In this document: positions 27,798 through 36,558 of the stretch, piece after piece
Layout: every line of letters starts with the position of its first letter
Position numbering within the stretch: the stretch's first letter is position 1
Assembly (NCBI GenBank): GCA_023489485.1
Contig: JAMDCU010000021.1
Location: forward strand, 1-40,103
Direction: 5' to 3'
DNA length: 40,103 nt
Origin: Chloroflexota bacterium
Lineage (GTDB): Bacteria > Chloroflexota > Anaerolineae > UBA4142
Translations under genes and position numbers: made by a program
The notes under the pieces: generated by a model
Database searches by the model: none
What the model was told of the DNA's origin: nothing
Seen by the model: the letters and a program-made list of their open reading frames with translations, nothing else

Positions 27798-28470
27798 GTT
27801 CCCTCTCCTGGGGGCTCTTTGCCTCTCTGGCGGCATCGTATTCCTCGTGCAGTTTCGAGATGGATGGGATCGCTTTTCTGGCGACCTGAATAAAGGCGTT
27901 GTCGGTCAGCAGCTCATAGGTGATGCCCTTGAACACCAGCTTGACCTCAATCTTTTTCAGATTCTCTTCAGCGGAACCGAACGCGTCGTTCAACTCGCTT
28001 TCGAGCATGCTATGAATCTCGTCCTCCTTGGGCGACGCCCCCATGAACTTGCGCCAGCGGGCCGGCGGACTCTTGACCACGGTTGGCAGAAGGGCTTCCG
28101 CCAGAGCATTCCGGTTCGCGTCAATTTCTTTCTGTAGCTGAGTGGCGACTTTTCTTTGGTAGCGCAGAATGTACTTGCGCAACGTTTTTACCGCCAACTC
28201 AAGATCTGCCTTGTTACTCCGCAGGGCCACAGATCCATAGTTCTTGAGCGTGATGAGGTATTTCCTTGCGATGAAATCCTTGAGCTTGAAAACCGGATTA
28301 CCTGAAAGGGAGCTTTTCTCGTCTACCAACTGAAAAGTGCTCTTGAGCAGTCGCTGCACCCTCTCCTCTTTTGCCAACCCCATCAGATCGCTCGGAATTG
28401 GGACCTTCTTCCGGGAAATGAGTCCACCCGTCAATTCAAACTCCACGAATTCAAAATGAGCATTGAACAC
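27778..28470 (-). pseudogene. 3' part of frameshifted PLD-like defence gene
   Basis: The open frame encodes 230 residues from an internal ATG, but the frame is readable further upstream to about 28590. It reads '...AKELQETDADLKSNPPVAF' and 'DVARKVRVFNAHFEF', which continues the upstream piece in a different frame. The C-terminal region is helical and charged (KTLRKYILRYQRKVATQLQK) and has no recognised domain. With the 5' piece it would make a protein of about 414 residues. If the shift is real the gene is disabled; if it is an assembly error the gene is intact. The ATG at 28470 has no obvious ribosome-binding site, which argues against it being an independent gene. Confidence 0.6.
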
Positions 28471-28496
28471 GCGGACCTTACGGGCGACATCGAACG

Positions 28497-29021
28497 CTAC
28501 TGGCGGGTTAGACTTGAGATCAGCGTCCGTCTCCTGTAGTTCCTTCGCTTGACGGCGTCCATCCCTATCTGCCGGTCGCGAGTGCCATTTTCACCCTGGC
28601 CGAGATCCCGATTGACTGCTGGTGGGACCGAGTTCAGCAGGATCGCGCTGGGCCGAGATTGTTCCCTGGGTGTCGACTCGATGAGGAAGGGCGTGGGGGA
28701 GAATATGAGAATGCGCTCGTCCGCAACCACAAGGCCGATACGGATACCCACTTGGCGATTGATATTTGCCCCGAGCTCGCCGGCGACAGTCTGTAGCCTC
28801 TGTATCGCTTCAAACTCGCCGTATCCGAGGCGTACTACCTCAGGGTCGACATCGAGGATAACATCAACGCGCTCTGGGCCCAGAGATTTCCAACGTTCAA
28901 CGAGAGCGTCGGCCACCTTGTGACGCAAGCCGGGACCGGCGAACACCAAACGAGTTTTCGCGGACTGGATAAAGTTGATGAGGTCTGCATCATCTACACA
29001 GCGAATCGTTTGCTCAGACAT
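28497..29021 (-). pseudogene. 5' part of frameshifted PLD-like defence gene (DrmC-like?)
   Basis: Encodes 174 residues; the true homologous part ends near 28550. It starts 15 nt after the helicase stop. 'SAKTRLVFAGPGLRHKVADA' and 'VGIRIGLVVADERILIFSPT' look like one half of a phospholipase-D fold, where active enzymes have HxKxxxxD and a following GS/TxN. Here the H and K are replaced, so this half is degenerate. PLD-like proteins accompany helicases and methylases in DISARM-type systems (DrmC), which makes this a plausible relative. After 'DRQIGMDAVK' the frame turns basic (RRNYRRRTLISSL) and stops, while a neighbouring frame continues the protein. This points to loss of one base near 28548. 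Confidence 0.6.
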
Positions 29022-29036
29022 TACAGCGCCATCCCC

Positions 29037-32000
29037 TTAGGCTTTTTGACTTAGTATTTCCTCTGCTTTCACCTGGTAATGCTCAACCGTTACAATCGGC
29101 TTCCATCCAAGCCGCACAGGGTCTTGAATCAAGCGGATCTCTGGGGTGCCAGAACAATTGAATACCACGTACAGCCAATAATCCTGCTTTAGTCGCTCCG
29201 CGGTCTTGTATTCGTTGGCGCTCAGCGCAATGTCGCCCACTCCTGCACGCCCCTTGACCTCAACAAAGCGAACGCCAATCGCGGTCTGCGGGTCTTCGGG
29301 ATGGGGCCGACGTGAGATGAGATCGAAACCGCGATTCTCTTTTTCTACACTCTCGGCGTGCCACCCGCGCGCCTCTTCGTACGCCTTGACCGCCGCGACG
29401 GCAATCCGTTCAATCTCCTCATCACGCACCATTGGCGCAATGCTCGGGGCCGTCCGCTCTGGATGCGGCAATACCCAAGCGCGCCCATGCTGGCGAATGT
29501 CGCTGACGAGGCAGTTGCGCTCTTGTTGCAGTTCTTCGCGGCGACGCTCTAGGCGTCCATTCAGTTCGTCGAGACGGTCCTCGACTGTCTTGATGTTTGC
29601 TGCCAAGAGCGGGCTCGGATCGCCCGACTGCTGGTCCTCTAGCAGTTCCGCCATCCGCAGATTCTGCCGGTGAATTAATTGGTTCAGGCTGATCTCCATG
29701 TGGTCGGAGATAACCTCGATTTCCTTCTCGCGCTGTAGACGGATCTCCTCCAGGAAGGGACCCAATGCTCGCTCGACGAGGACTTGCTCGACGTGCTCAC
29801 GCTGTGGCAGTGCACTGCCCTCCGGTACGGCTGTTCCACTGGGTGCTAGCGCCAGATCAAGAAAGAGTGTGGGTTGGCGCACCGCCATCAGTCCTTCGAC
29901 GTCCGTCTCGACGACGAATAGCCGCCGGTGCAGGATATTGCCACGCCCATCCCGAATCGCGGCCGAGAAAACGTCCAGACGTGCCGGCTGGTCTCGGTGG
30001 ATATCGTAGAACACAGCACCACGCTGGAGGTCCTTTTGCACGCGTTCCGCTACATCTTCACGAACCGATTCAAACAGCGGATGGCCTGGCGTGACCCATT
30101 CGAGCGTCGGATCATCGGTCAACAGCTTTTTGTCGAAGACGATCTGCTTGTACTCGCGCCCTAACTTGCCGAACCGCGGTTCGATCCGCTCACCAATCGG
30201 CCAGAGCGTTCGGGGAATCTTGCCAATGCGGTAGACATGCTCCCCACGCTTGGTCTCCTTGGGGCTGACCCCGGCGAGAGGTGCCGCTTCCGTAAAGAAC
30301 CCTTCAATTACCTCGGGCACAAGCCGTCGCTCTTTTGCCTCGGCGGACTTGCCGACGATGGCGGAGAGATTCAACTCGCGCTTGGCAAGACCTTCCAAGG
30401 TCGAAAACGTGATCTTGCGGAAGCGTTCCGTATCCACCTGCTCGATGATACGACTAGTAATGACGTCGACGCTCAGGTTGTGGGCATACATGTCTCGTAG
30501 CATCCGCTCAATGGTGTTGGCGGGGAATACTTCGCCCAGGACATTGAACACCTTGCCGGTCCGTTTGGGGTCGAGGTCTTCTTCTATCTTCTGGATGCGC
30601 TCGAACAGCTTTTGAAATACGCGCCCTTCTCGGGTGTTCGTCGTCACAAAGTTGAAAATGAGGCAGTCCTTCTCCTGTCCATAGCGGTGGATACGCCCCA
30701 TCCGTTGTTCGAGCCGGACCGGGTTCCAGGGAATGTCATAGTTGATCATGAACCAGCAGAACTGGAGGTTGATACCTTCGCCGGCGGCTTCGGTCGCCAC
30801 TAGCACCTGACACTCGTCGCGGAATTCGCGCTCGGCATAGATGCGAGAGCCGGGGGTATCTCGGTCGCCGATCTTCATTCCACCGTGAATCTGAGTGACC
30901 GACAGGTTCCAGGCGCGCAGCTTGTCGATAAGGTAATCGAGCGTATCTTTGTGCTCGGTGAAGATGAGAACCTTCATCTTCGGATCGGCAAAGACACCCT
31001 GCGCCGTGATCATTTCTTTCAACTTCGTCAGCTTCGTCTCGACCTCGCGCTCTTCCAAGGCACAGGCCAGATCGATGAGACGGTTCAACTGGAGGATTTC
31101 CTCGCGCAAGGCTGTGGGATCGACTGAGGCAACGACGCCTTCCAGCTCATCCAAGATTTCCTGCTGTTCTTCCTCTTCCAGTTCGTCGAAATCCTCCGGC
31201 ACGCGTTTCGCGATTTGCTCTTGCCGGTAGCCGGCCGGATCGTCGAGAATCTTTTGGCGTTTGTCGCGCATCCGCTCCAAGCTGCGCCGGACGGCGTAGA
31301 TACTCGAGGCGAAACGGCGTTGGAGCATCGCCATCGTAAAACCTAGAGCACGCCCACGGGCGGAATCATCCGCCGCCGCCTTGATCGATTGGTTCTCAAC
31401 AAAGCGGGTCAGAGCATCGTAGAAATCCCACTCGTCGTCGCTGATCTGGAACTCAGTGGTCTGGACGTTTCGTTTGGTGAAGATGGCTTTGATCTGCCCG
31501 GTATCCGGATCGGGAAATGTGACCAACGCCTCTTTTACCCGACGCAAGTAGAAGGGCGCGGAGTTGCGCCGCATCGCCTCTTCCAAACTCTTGACGTCCC
31601 CGTAGACGTCCCGGTCGAGCAGTTCGAGGAAGAGACAAAAGTTCTTGGGGTCGCCTTTGTGTGGGGTTGCGGTCATCAGCAAATAGTGGTCAGTCATCTC
31701 AGAGAGTTGCTCGCCGAGTTGATACGCCAGCGTCTTTTTCTCCGAACTGTAAGCGCTCATCTTGTGCGCTTCGTCGACAATGATGAGGTCCCAATGACTG
31801 CGGAGGAGGCTTTCGCGTGCGTCTTCGATGATAGACACCCAAGAGACGGACGTAATCACTTGGTTCTTGTCTTGCCAGGGATTGGAACCATAGTTGGCAC
31901 GGAGCACATCCCCGCGAATAATCTCAAAATGCTCGCGGAACTTGTCTTTCATTTCACGCTGCCATTGGAAAGACAGATTGGCCGGCGTGACTATGAGCGT

Positions 32001-32459
32001 ACGCTGGATCAACCCCCGGATCTTGAGTTCCTTGATAAGCAATCCCGCCATGATCGTCTTGCCGGCACCGGGATCGTCCGCGAGCAGAAAGCGGATGCGG
32101 GGCAGCTTGAGAAAATAGTCGTAGACAGCCTCAAGCTGGTGGGGTAAGGGATCAACACGCGCGATGGAGAGGGTGAAGTAGGGGTCATATTCGTAGGCGA
32201 GTTGGAGACGCATAGCCTCAACCCCGAGGCGAAAGCGGCCGGCATCGCCATCAAACGGTTCCTTCTGAGGTGTTGCTTCCAGTGAGGCGATTTGCTCGCG
32301 TGAGAGGACGAGCTCGTGCACCTGACCGGTATTGAGCCCTTTGCCGATGAGCTTGATGGAATCGCCCATCTGTATGGTCACGATCACCTGGACTGGCTCG
32401 GGGAAAAGTGATCCCCGCAATACTGTGTTCGGTTTCAGCGCTGGAAAGCTGCTATCCAA
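29037..32459 (-). CDS. SNF2/HepA-type helicase with C-terminal DUF3883 domain
   Basis: A 1140-residue protein with a TTG start preceded by AAAGGA. Superfamily-2 motifs are visible in order: DDPGAGKTIM (I) near 131, IIVDEAHKM (II) near 224-232, 'LLMTATPHKGD' (III), 'VLIFTEHKDTLDYLID' (IV), 'VATEAAGEGINLQFC' (V) and 'QRMGRIHRYGQ' (VI) near 584. A charged coiled-coil region follows, and then a DUF3883 domain at about 1000-1110. That domain carries 'ENRGFDLISRR' and 'VRFVEVKGRA', a D...E-x-K pattern of nuclease-like folds. It is related to the SNF2 helicases of DISARM class 1 (DrmD) and of DUF1156/DUF499 loci. It would translocate on invading DNA and supply the motor of the restriction complex. 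Confidence 0.88.
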   Translation of the reverse strand: MDSSFPALKPNTVLRGSLFPEPVQVIVTIQMGDSIKLIGKGLNTGQVHELVLSREQIASLEATPQKEPFDGDAGRFRLGVEAMRLQLAYEYDPYFTLSIARVDPLPHQLEAVYDYFLKLPRIRFLLADDPGAGKTIMAGLLIKELKIRGLIQRTLIVTPANLSFQWQREMKDKFREHFEIIRGDVLRANYGSNPWQDKNQVITSVSWVSIIEDARESLLRSHWDLIIVDEAHKMSAYSSEKKTLAYQLGEQLSEMTDHYLLMTATPHKGDPKNFCLFLELLDRDVYGDVKSLEEAMRRNSAPFYLRRVKEALVTFPDPDTGQIKAIFTKRNVQTTEFQISDDEWDFYDALTRFVENQSIKAAADDSARGRALGFTMAMLQRRFASSIYAVRRSLERMRDKRQKILDDPAGYRQEQIAKRVPEDFDELEEEEQQEILDELEGVVASVDPTALREEILQLNRLIDLACALEEREVETKLTKLKEMITAQGVFADPKMKVLIFTEHKDTLDYLIDKLRAWNLSVTQIHGGMKIGDRDTPGSRIYAEREFRDECQVLVATEAAGEGINLQFCWFMINYDIPWNPVRLEQRMGRIHRYGQEKDCLIFNFVTTNTREGRVFQKLFERIQKIEEDLDPKRTGKVFNVLGEVFPANTIERMLRDMYAHNLSVDVITSRIIEQVDTERFRKITFSTLEGLAKRELNLSAIVGKSAEAKERRLVPEVIEGFFTEAAPLAGVSPKETKRGEHVYRIGKIPRTLWPIGERIEPRFGKLGREYKQIVFDKKLLTDDPTLEWVTPGHPLFESVREDVAERVQKDLQRGAVFYDIHRDQPARLDVFSAAIRDGRGNILHRRLFVVETDVEGLMAVRQPTLFLDLALAPSGTAVPEGSALPQREHVEQVLVERALGPFLEEIRLQREKEIEVISDHMEISLNQLIHRQNLRMAELLEDQQSGDPSPLLAANIKTVEDRLDELNGRLERRREELQQERNCLVSDIRQHGRAWVLPHPERTAPSIAPMVRDEEIERIAVAAVKAYEEARGWHAESVEKENRGFDLISRRPHPEDPQTAIGVRFVEVKGRAGVGDIALSANEYKTAERLKQDYWLYVVFNCSGTPEIRLIQDPVRLGWKPIVTVEHYQVKAEEILSQKA

Positions 32460-32501
32460 CGTTTACTTTCCTTTCTCGGCAGCCGGAATCGCACTCGCGA
32501 A

Positions 32502-33239
32502 TCAGCAACAGGGCTCACTAGGCTTGCTTGGAGATTTCGTTTTGCTCATTTCCTTCAATATCTTTACGACTTTGAATTTGGTACCATCATCGATACGTTT
32601 CAAAACTGCCTGGACCTGTTGATGCTCCAAGCGGACTGGCCTCTTGCCTTTGATGCCCCGCACAAGTAATGTCCTTACTGGTCGAGGCGGCTTCCCCACG
32701 GGAATCTCTGCGCGCTCGCCCGCAACATTCAGTGGCAGAAAAGAAAAATCGCTCGCTCCTCTCTGCCATGCGCGTGAGAGATATGTGTATTGTCCTTCGT
32801 GCTGCTTATCTTTTCCGATTCCGAATCGCAGGTGATGCAGCCAGAGCTTGGAAGATTTGTTCCTCCGATATTTCTCCAACTCCGCCGGAAGATCCGGTCT
32901 TTTGCCCCGCCGCCACTCCGCAACGGTGCCGACTACAAAAACGGTATCAACGCGGAGGATACCGTCCTCCGCTGCGTCTCCACTGCAGAAGATGAGATAT
33001 GAACCCGGTTGGATATATGATGGGTGTCGCTTCCGACGTCGGAGTTGGGTGGCATGGCAATACGTAAATGCCCAAGGGTAGGCAAGAACGAATGGGTCTT
33101 CATTGCCATTGGGTTTGTCTACCCAGACGCGGCCATGCCAGCGCCTTGTTGCTCCTTTAGGCGTAAGAGCGACCGCCTTAACATGGACCGCAGCTCTTTT
33201 CTTTTCCGGATGGAAGATTATGTAGTGAGCCAGTGCCAT
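32502..33239 (-). CDS. Unknown protein leading the defence operon, possible DNA-modification reader
   Basis: Encodes 245 residues from the ATG at 33239, which has GGGGA about seven bases upstream. An upstream GTG at 33272 is possible. The central part, 'YPWAFTYCHATQLRRRKRHP' then 'YIQPGSYLIFCSG' and 'VDTVFVVGTVAEW', is a beta-rich block. It loosely recalls PUA/EVE-like and Nmad-type domains that recognise modified bases. This is a pattern impression, not a match. The C-terminus is lysine-rich. It is 42 nt upstream of the helicase gene on the same strand and so probably belongs to the same system. A terminator lies about 90 nt ahead of its start. Confidence 0.55.
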   Translation of the reverse strand: MALAHYIIFHPEKKRAAVHVKAVALTPKGATRRWHGRVWVDKPNGNEDPFVLAYPWAFTYCHATQLRRRKRHPSYIQPGSYLIFCSGDAAEDGILRVDTVFVVGTVAEWRRGKRPDLPAELEKYRRNKSSKLWLHHLRFGIGKDKQHEGQYTYLSRAWQRGASDFSFLPLNVAGERAEIPVGKPPRPVRTLLVRGIKGKRPVRLEHQQVQAVLKRIDDGTKFKVVKILKEMSKTKSPSKPSEPCC

Positions 33240-33328
33240 AGCATATCCCCGAACGGATAATGGAGAGCACACACGCGACGCATGCCCATGGGCGGTCCGT
33301 GAAACTCGGGCGCCTCCATTCAGTCGCG

Positions 33329-33375
33329 AAAAAAAGGCACCTGCCCAAGCGCAGACGCGCTTAAAGACAAGTGCC
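33329..33375 (-). terminator. Rho-independent terminator, leftward
   Basis: On the minus strand GGCACTTGTC and AAGCGC pair across a GTCT loop with GCGCTT and GCAGGTGCC. The stem is followed at once by seven T residues (33329-33335). It is a strong stem with a few internal mismatches. It lies between the promoter at 33523 and the first defence gene. Confidence 0.75.
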
Positions 33376-33516
33376 GAGGATCGCCGTCGATCAACCCGCT
33401 CGCGCGACCTTCGTCACCCGGGGCGACAGGCAATCACACCAAGAATCAGATTGAGAGTGCCGTAGTCCAAGCTAGAAGTCTAGTCCGTAGCCACGGGGCA
33501 AAGAGATCAAGCGATC
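33329..33516 (-). ncRNA. Candidate small RNA or attenuated leader ahead of the defence operon
   Basis: A transcript from the promoter at 33523-33552 would run about 187 nt and end at the terminator at 33329-33375. The body (33376-33516) can close on itself: GATCGC near the 5' end can pair with GCGATC near 33380, with further GATC/GATC and CCCG/CGGG pairings inside, plus a local CAATC...GATTG hairpin. No start codon with a ribosome-binding site is evident. Size and rod-like pairing recall 6S-type RNAs, but I see no decisive consensus. It could also be a leader that controls readthrough into the defence genes starting at 33239. Confidence 0.4.
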
Positions 33517-33522
33517 TACGAC

Positions 33523-33552
33523 AGTATACCACAAGATTATGGAAATCAACAA
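33523..33552 (-). promoter_or_regulatory. Sigma70-like promoter, leftward
   Basis: On the minus strand TTGTTG (33547-33552) is followed after 18 bases by TATACT (33523-33528). A TG one base before the -10 makes it an extended -10 element. Expected transcription start is near 33516. It lies just after the stop of the AddA-like gene and reads toward the defence array. Confidence 0.6.
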
Positions 33553-33585
33553 ACGGAAATTAGATTCATATTGCAGTTGCGGCCG

Positions 33586-36558
33586 CTACCCTGCGCATAC
33601 CATCGTGCGTGCCGCGCACCATTCGCAGAAATCGGACTTCACCTGCGGAAAGGCGGCGTCTGGTCGAGAGAGGTTAGCCGTGAAAGTTGCCAGTTCATTC
33701 TTTAGACGCGTTTCATCTGCCGAAGTACAAGAGACAGAAAGCATTGCTGCAGTCGGAGCATGGTAGATCCAGAGCGTTGCTTCAGGTTTGAGCAGGCCAT
33801 CTTGCCTCGCACCAAGCGCGTAGAGACGCAGTTGATCGCCGCAGCGGTCCACCAGCCCTTCGGCGGCGGCATCTGTCTTGAAATCGATCAGCCGGTCGGG
33901 CTCGAACCGGTCAGCCACTCCAAAGACCCCGAGGATTCCATCGTCAAATTCCATGAATAGCGACACCCGGACTTCGACGGCGGCTGGCTCGAGAGGTACG
34001 CGGCCAATTTCACTCGCCAGATACAACTCCAACCATGTCTTCACAGTGTTCGCCTGACTGGCACTCAAACGCGCGGACAACTCGCTTTTGGCCATTCCTA
34101 ACAACTCATCTGCGGTTGCCTGATGGCATCGCGCATGCGCTGCGACCGCGCGATGGAAAACGGAGCCGAGCAGTCGGCCCGTGCCATGACCCTCTACCCG
34201 CTCTTCCTCTCGCTCAATATCCTCTTTCAACCACCCATAGCGAGTGAGGTAGTAATAGCGATAGGCAGCAGGACACTGTTGGTACCACCGGAACGCCGTG
34301 GGCGAAACACGGAACTGGGGTTTGGCTAGAACAAAGGCGGGTGCCATCGGCCTCGGTGTTTGCTCAGGCCCAGTGGTAGCAGGAGATGGGAGAGAACTCT
34401 TCGCCTCTGGTGAGCGGTCGAGGGCCACGCCGGGCAGTGGGCTATCCGCCTGTCGGTTCCACAGTTCCTCGAAAAAGGTCTCGACTTTTCCGTACCGGTC
34501 GTCCTCGCGTTCCTTCTTGTTCGTCGCGGTAATAATCAGTCGCTTCTTGGCACGCGTGCAGGTCACGTACCACAGGCAGCGAGCTTCGTTCTGAGAGCGA
34601 CGCTTGCGCTCCACAAACGCGGGATGGTCTACCTCTTCTTTCGGGATCACCAAACCTGAGGTCGGCTCGTGGAACGGCGACTGGCTCTGATTCGGGCGGA
34701 CCTTTTGGCGCGAATCCGCCGCGATGACCACGGGGAATTCAAGCCCCTTGCTCGCATGCGCAGTGAGGACGCGCACGGCATCTTTTGCCGTATTCAGTTC
34801 GGGTGCCTTGGCGCGCGGGTTACCCTCGAGCGTCAACCGTAAGTAGGTGACGAGATCGCGCAAGTATTCGGTGGGATGATCAGACTCGTACACCTGGACA
34901 ATTGCTTGCAACTTCGTCAAGGCGCGCAGTGCCATCGGGTCAGCCACACTTCCCAAGCCGCTCTGCTGCAGCGCCCAGTCGACAAAAGAGGCCATCGAGA
35001 CCACCCACTGCTCTCTCTGCGCCTCTTGCCAGAAAGCCATGAACTGGCCGACACGCGCGCGAACGACAGTGTCCTGAGTTGCTGCTTCTACTCGGCGGAC
35101 CACACCCCACAGTCGCTCGCCTTTTTCCTGCGCACGTGCCAAGGCCGCGACCTGGTCTTGGCTGAGGCCGACCGCTGGGCTGAGGAGCACGCGCACGAGC
35201 GACAGGTCATCGGCTGGGTTGAGACAGACGTTCAGGAGGTGAATGGCATCCAAGACTTCCGGGCGTGTGAAGAAGGCATCCTGCGCCGAGACCTCATATG
35301 GAATTCCAGCCCTACGCAGGGCGGCCGCATAGGCGTCCAGGTACGTTCTCGCCCGGATGAGAATCGCAATCTCGCCAAACTTGAAATCCTCCGCTGTGAC
35401 CGCTTGCGCGATCCAACCGGCAACGGCTTCTGCTTCCTCTTCCCGCGTCGGACAGGCTTGAAGATCGACGATCACTCCGTCAAACTGCTCGTTCTTTGAA
35501 TACGGCTTCAGCTGATCGTGTGCGTCAAATTCTGGCGCCACGGCAAAAGCATAACCCGCGATCGCTCGGTTCGCGACGTCAAGGATTGGCTTGAGCGACC
35601 GGCGGTTTTCGATAAGCGGCCGGTCGTTACGCTTTCCGCCGCGCATCGGGAAATCGGCGATGTTGTCGACGCGTGCTTCGCGCCAGACGTAAATCGCCTG
35701 TCGGGGGTCACCCACCACCGTGATATTTGCCATGCCTTCGGCCGCGAGGGCTCGCAACAGCCGGTCTTGGACGAAATTGGTGTCCTGGTATTCGTCGACG
35801 AGGATAACCTTGAATTGCGTCCGCAGCTCGTCGCGGAGCGCCTTGTCGTTTTCCAGGAGTGCGACCGTGCCGACGATGAGCCGGTCGAAATCAAGCTGGC
35901 CCCGATCCTTCAATTCTTGAAGATAGGCGGCATAAAGCCAGTGCACGAGGGGTGTGAGCGCGCGATGCGCCTCCGATTCCGTTTCTTTATCGACAACCTC
36001 ACGCTTGAAATCCTCTAGCGCCACGCCCTGATTCAGCAGCTGATCCATGATATCTTGCGCCGTATCGAACGGTCCGCCATCTTCCCAGGTGTAGGCGCCG
36101 AGCTCCAGCGGATTCAATGTGCCGTACGCTTCGCGATAGCCTTGTTCCAGAAAGCGTTCCTGCGCCTCCTCCATGAATTCTTGGACATCAACTGGGGTGA
36201 GAACCGGCAGGTTCGGGTCGACTCGTGCCGCGAGGCTGTGCTCGCGGAGCAAGCGAGCGCCGAAGGAGTGAAAAGTGCTAATGGAGGCGGCACTGAGATC
36301 CAGGCGGTCGAATCCCAGGTCGGCTTGCGTGACGGCGCGGAAAATCCGGGCCCGCATTTCGGCCGCCGCCTTTTCGCTAAAGGTCAAAACGAGAATGTTC
36401 TCCGGCTTGAGCGAACGGTCCTTTTCGAGAAGATGGACAAAGCGACGCGAAATGACCTCCGTCTTGCCGGTCCCAGCTCCTGCGACGACCCGTGTCGGCG
36501 TGCCGAGAGGAGAATGAATCGCTTTATCTTGTCCGGGGTTGGGGAGAAAGCTGCTCAT
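33586..36558 (-). CDS. AddA/UvrD-like helicase with RecB-type nuclease domain
   Basis: Encodes 990 residues. The ATG at 36558 is preferred because AGGAGGAG lies four bases upstream and it overlaps the previous stop (ATGA). Superfamily-1 motifs: 'VVAGAGTGKTEVISRRFV' near 22-40, 'LVLTFSEKAAAEMRAR', 'VILVDEYQDTNFVQDRLLRA', 'VVGDPRQAIYVWR', and 'VRVLTAHASKGLEFPVVI' (motif V). The C-terminal nuclease has 'GVFGVADRFEPDRLIDFKTD' and 'QLRLYALG'. Four cysteines (QQCPAAY, and CEWC...C in the last 20 residues) fit a 4Fe-4S nuclease as in AddB/AdnAB. Length is somewhat below AddA (about 1200). It should process double-strand ends together with the adjoining AddB-like subunit. Confidence 0.85.
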   Translation of the reverse strand: MSSFLPNPGQDKAIHSPLGTPTRVVAGAGTGKTEVISRRFVHLLEKDRSLKPENILVLTFSEKAAAEMRARIFRAVTQADLGFDRLDLSAASISTFHSFGARLLREHSLAARVDPNLPVLTPVDVQEFMEEAQERFLEQGYREAYGTLNPLELGAYTWEDGGPFDTAQDIMDQLLNQGVALEDFKREVVDKETESEAHRALTPLVHWLYAAYLQELKDRGQLDFDRLIVGTVALLENDKALRDELRTQFKVILVDEYQDTNFVQDRLLRALAAEGMANITVVGDPRQAIYVWREARVDNIADFPMRGGKRNDRPLIENRRSLKPILDVANRAIAGYAFAVAPEFDAHDQLKPYSKNEQFDGVIVDLQACPTREEEAEAVAGWIAQAVTAEDFKFGEIAILIRARTYLDAYAAALRRAGIPYEVSAQDAFFTRPEVLDAIHLLNVCLNPADDLSLVRVLLSPAVGLSQDQVAALARAQEKGERLWGVVRRVEAATQDTVVRARVGQFMAFWQEAQREQWVVSMASFVDWALQQSGLGSVADPMALRALTKLQAIVQVYESDHPTEYLRDLVTYLRLTLEGNPRAKAPELNTAKDAVRVLTAHASKGLEFPVVIAADSRQKVRPNQSQSPFHEPTSGLVIPKEEVDHPAFVERKRRSQNEARCLWYVTCTRAKKRLIITATNKKEREDDRYGKVETFFEELWNRQADSPLPGVALDRSPEAKSSLPSPATTGPEQTPRPMAPAFVLAKPQFRVSPTAFRWYQQCPAAYRYYYLTRYGWLKEDIEREEERVEGHGTGRLLGSVFHRAVAAHARCHQATADELLGMAKSELSARLSASQANTVKTWLELYLASEIGRVPLEPAAVEVRVSLFMEFDDGILGVFGVADRFEPDRLIDFKTDAAAEGLVDRCGDQLRLYALGARQDGLLKPEATLWIYHAPTAAMLSVSCTSADETRLKNELATFTANLSRPDAAFPQVKSDFCEWCAARTMVCAG

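Larger units (their letters stand above)
33240..33585. other. Intergenic region with promoter, structured transcript and terminator
   Basis: No protein gene is visible in the 346 nt between the AddA-like gene and the first defence gene. On the minus strand it contains a promoter (33523-33552), about 140 nt of foldable sequence and a strong terminator (33329-33375). These are entered separately. Confidence 0.6.

Noticed and set aside
31389-32147. 252-codon plus-strand frame opposite the helicase
   Set aside because: Antisense shadow of conserved helicase motifs; no domain of its own.
18085-33239. Canonical DISARM or BREX system
   Set aside because: No DUF1998 protein or DrmA-like helicase, and no PglZ, BrxC or BrxL. 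The DUF1156/DUF499 set is related in style but not the same system.
33329-33516. Calling the structured transcript 6S RNA
   Set aside because: Length and pairing are compatible, but I see no conserved central-bubble sequence and the 3' part is a separate terminator hairpin.
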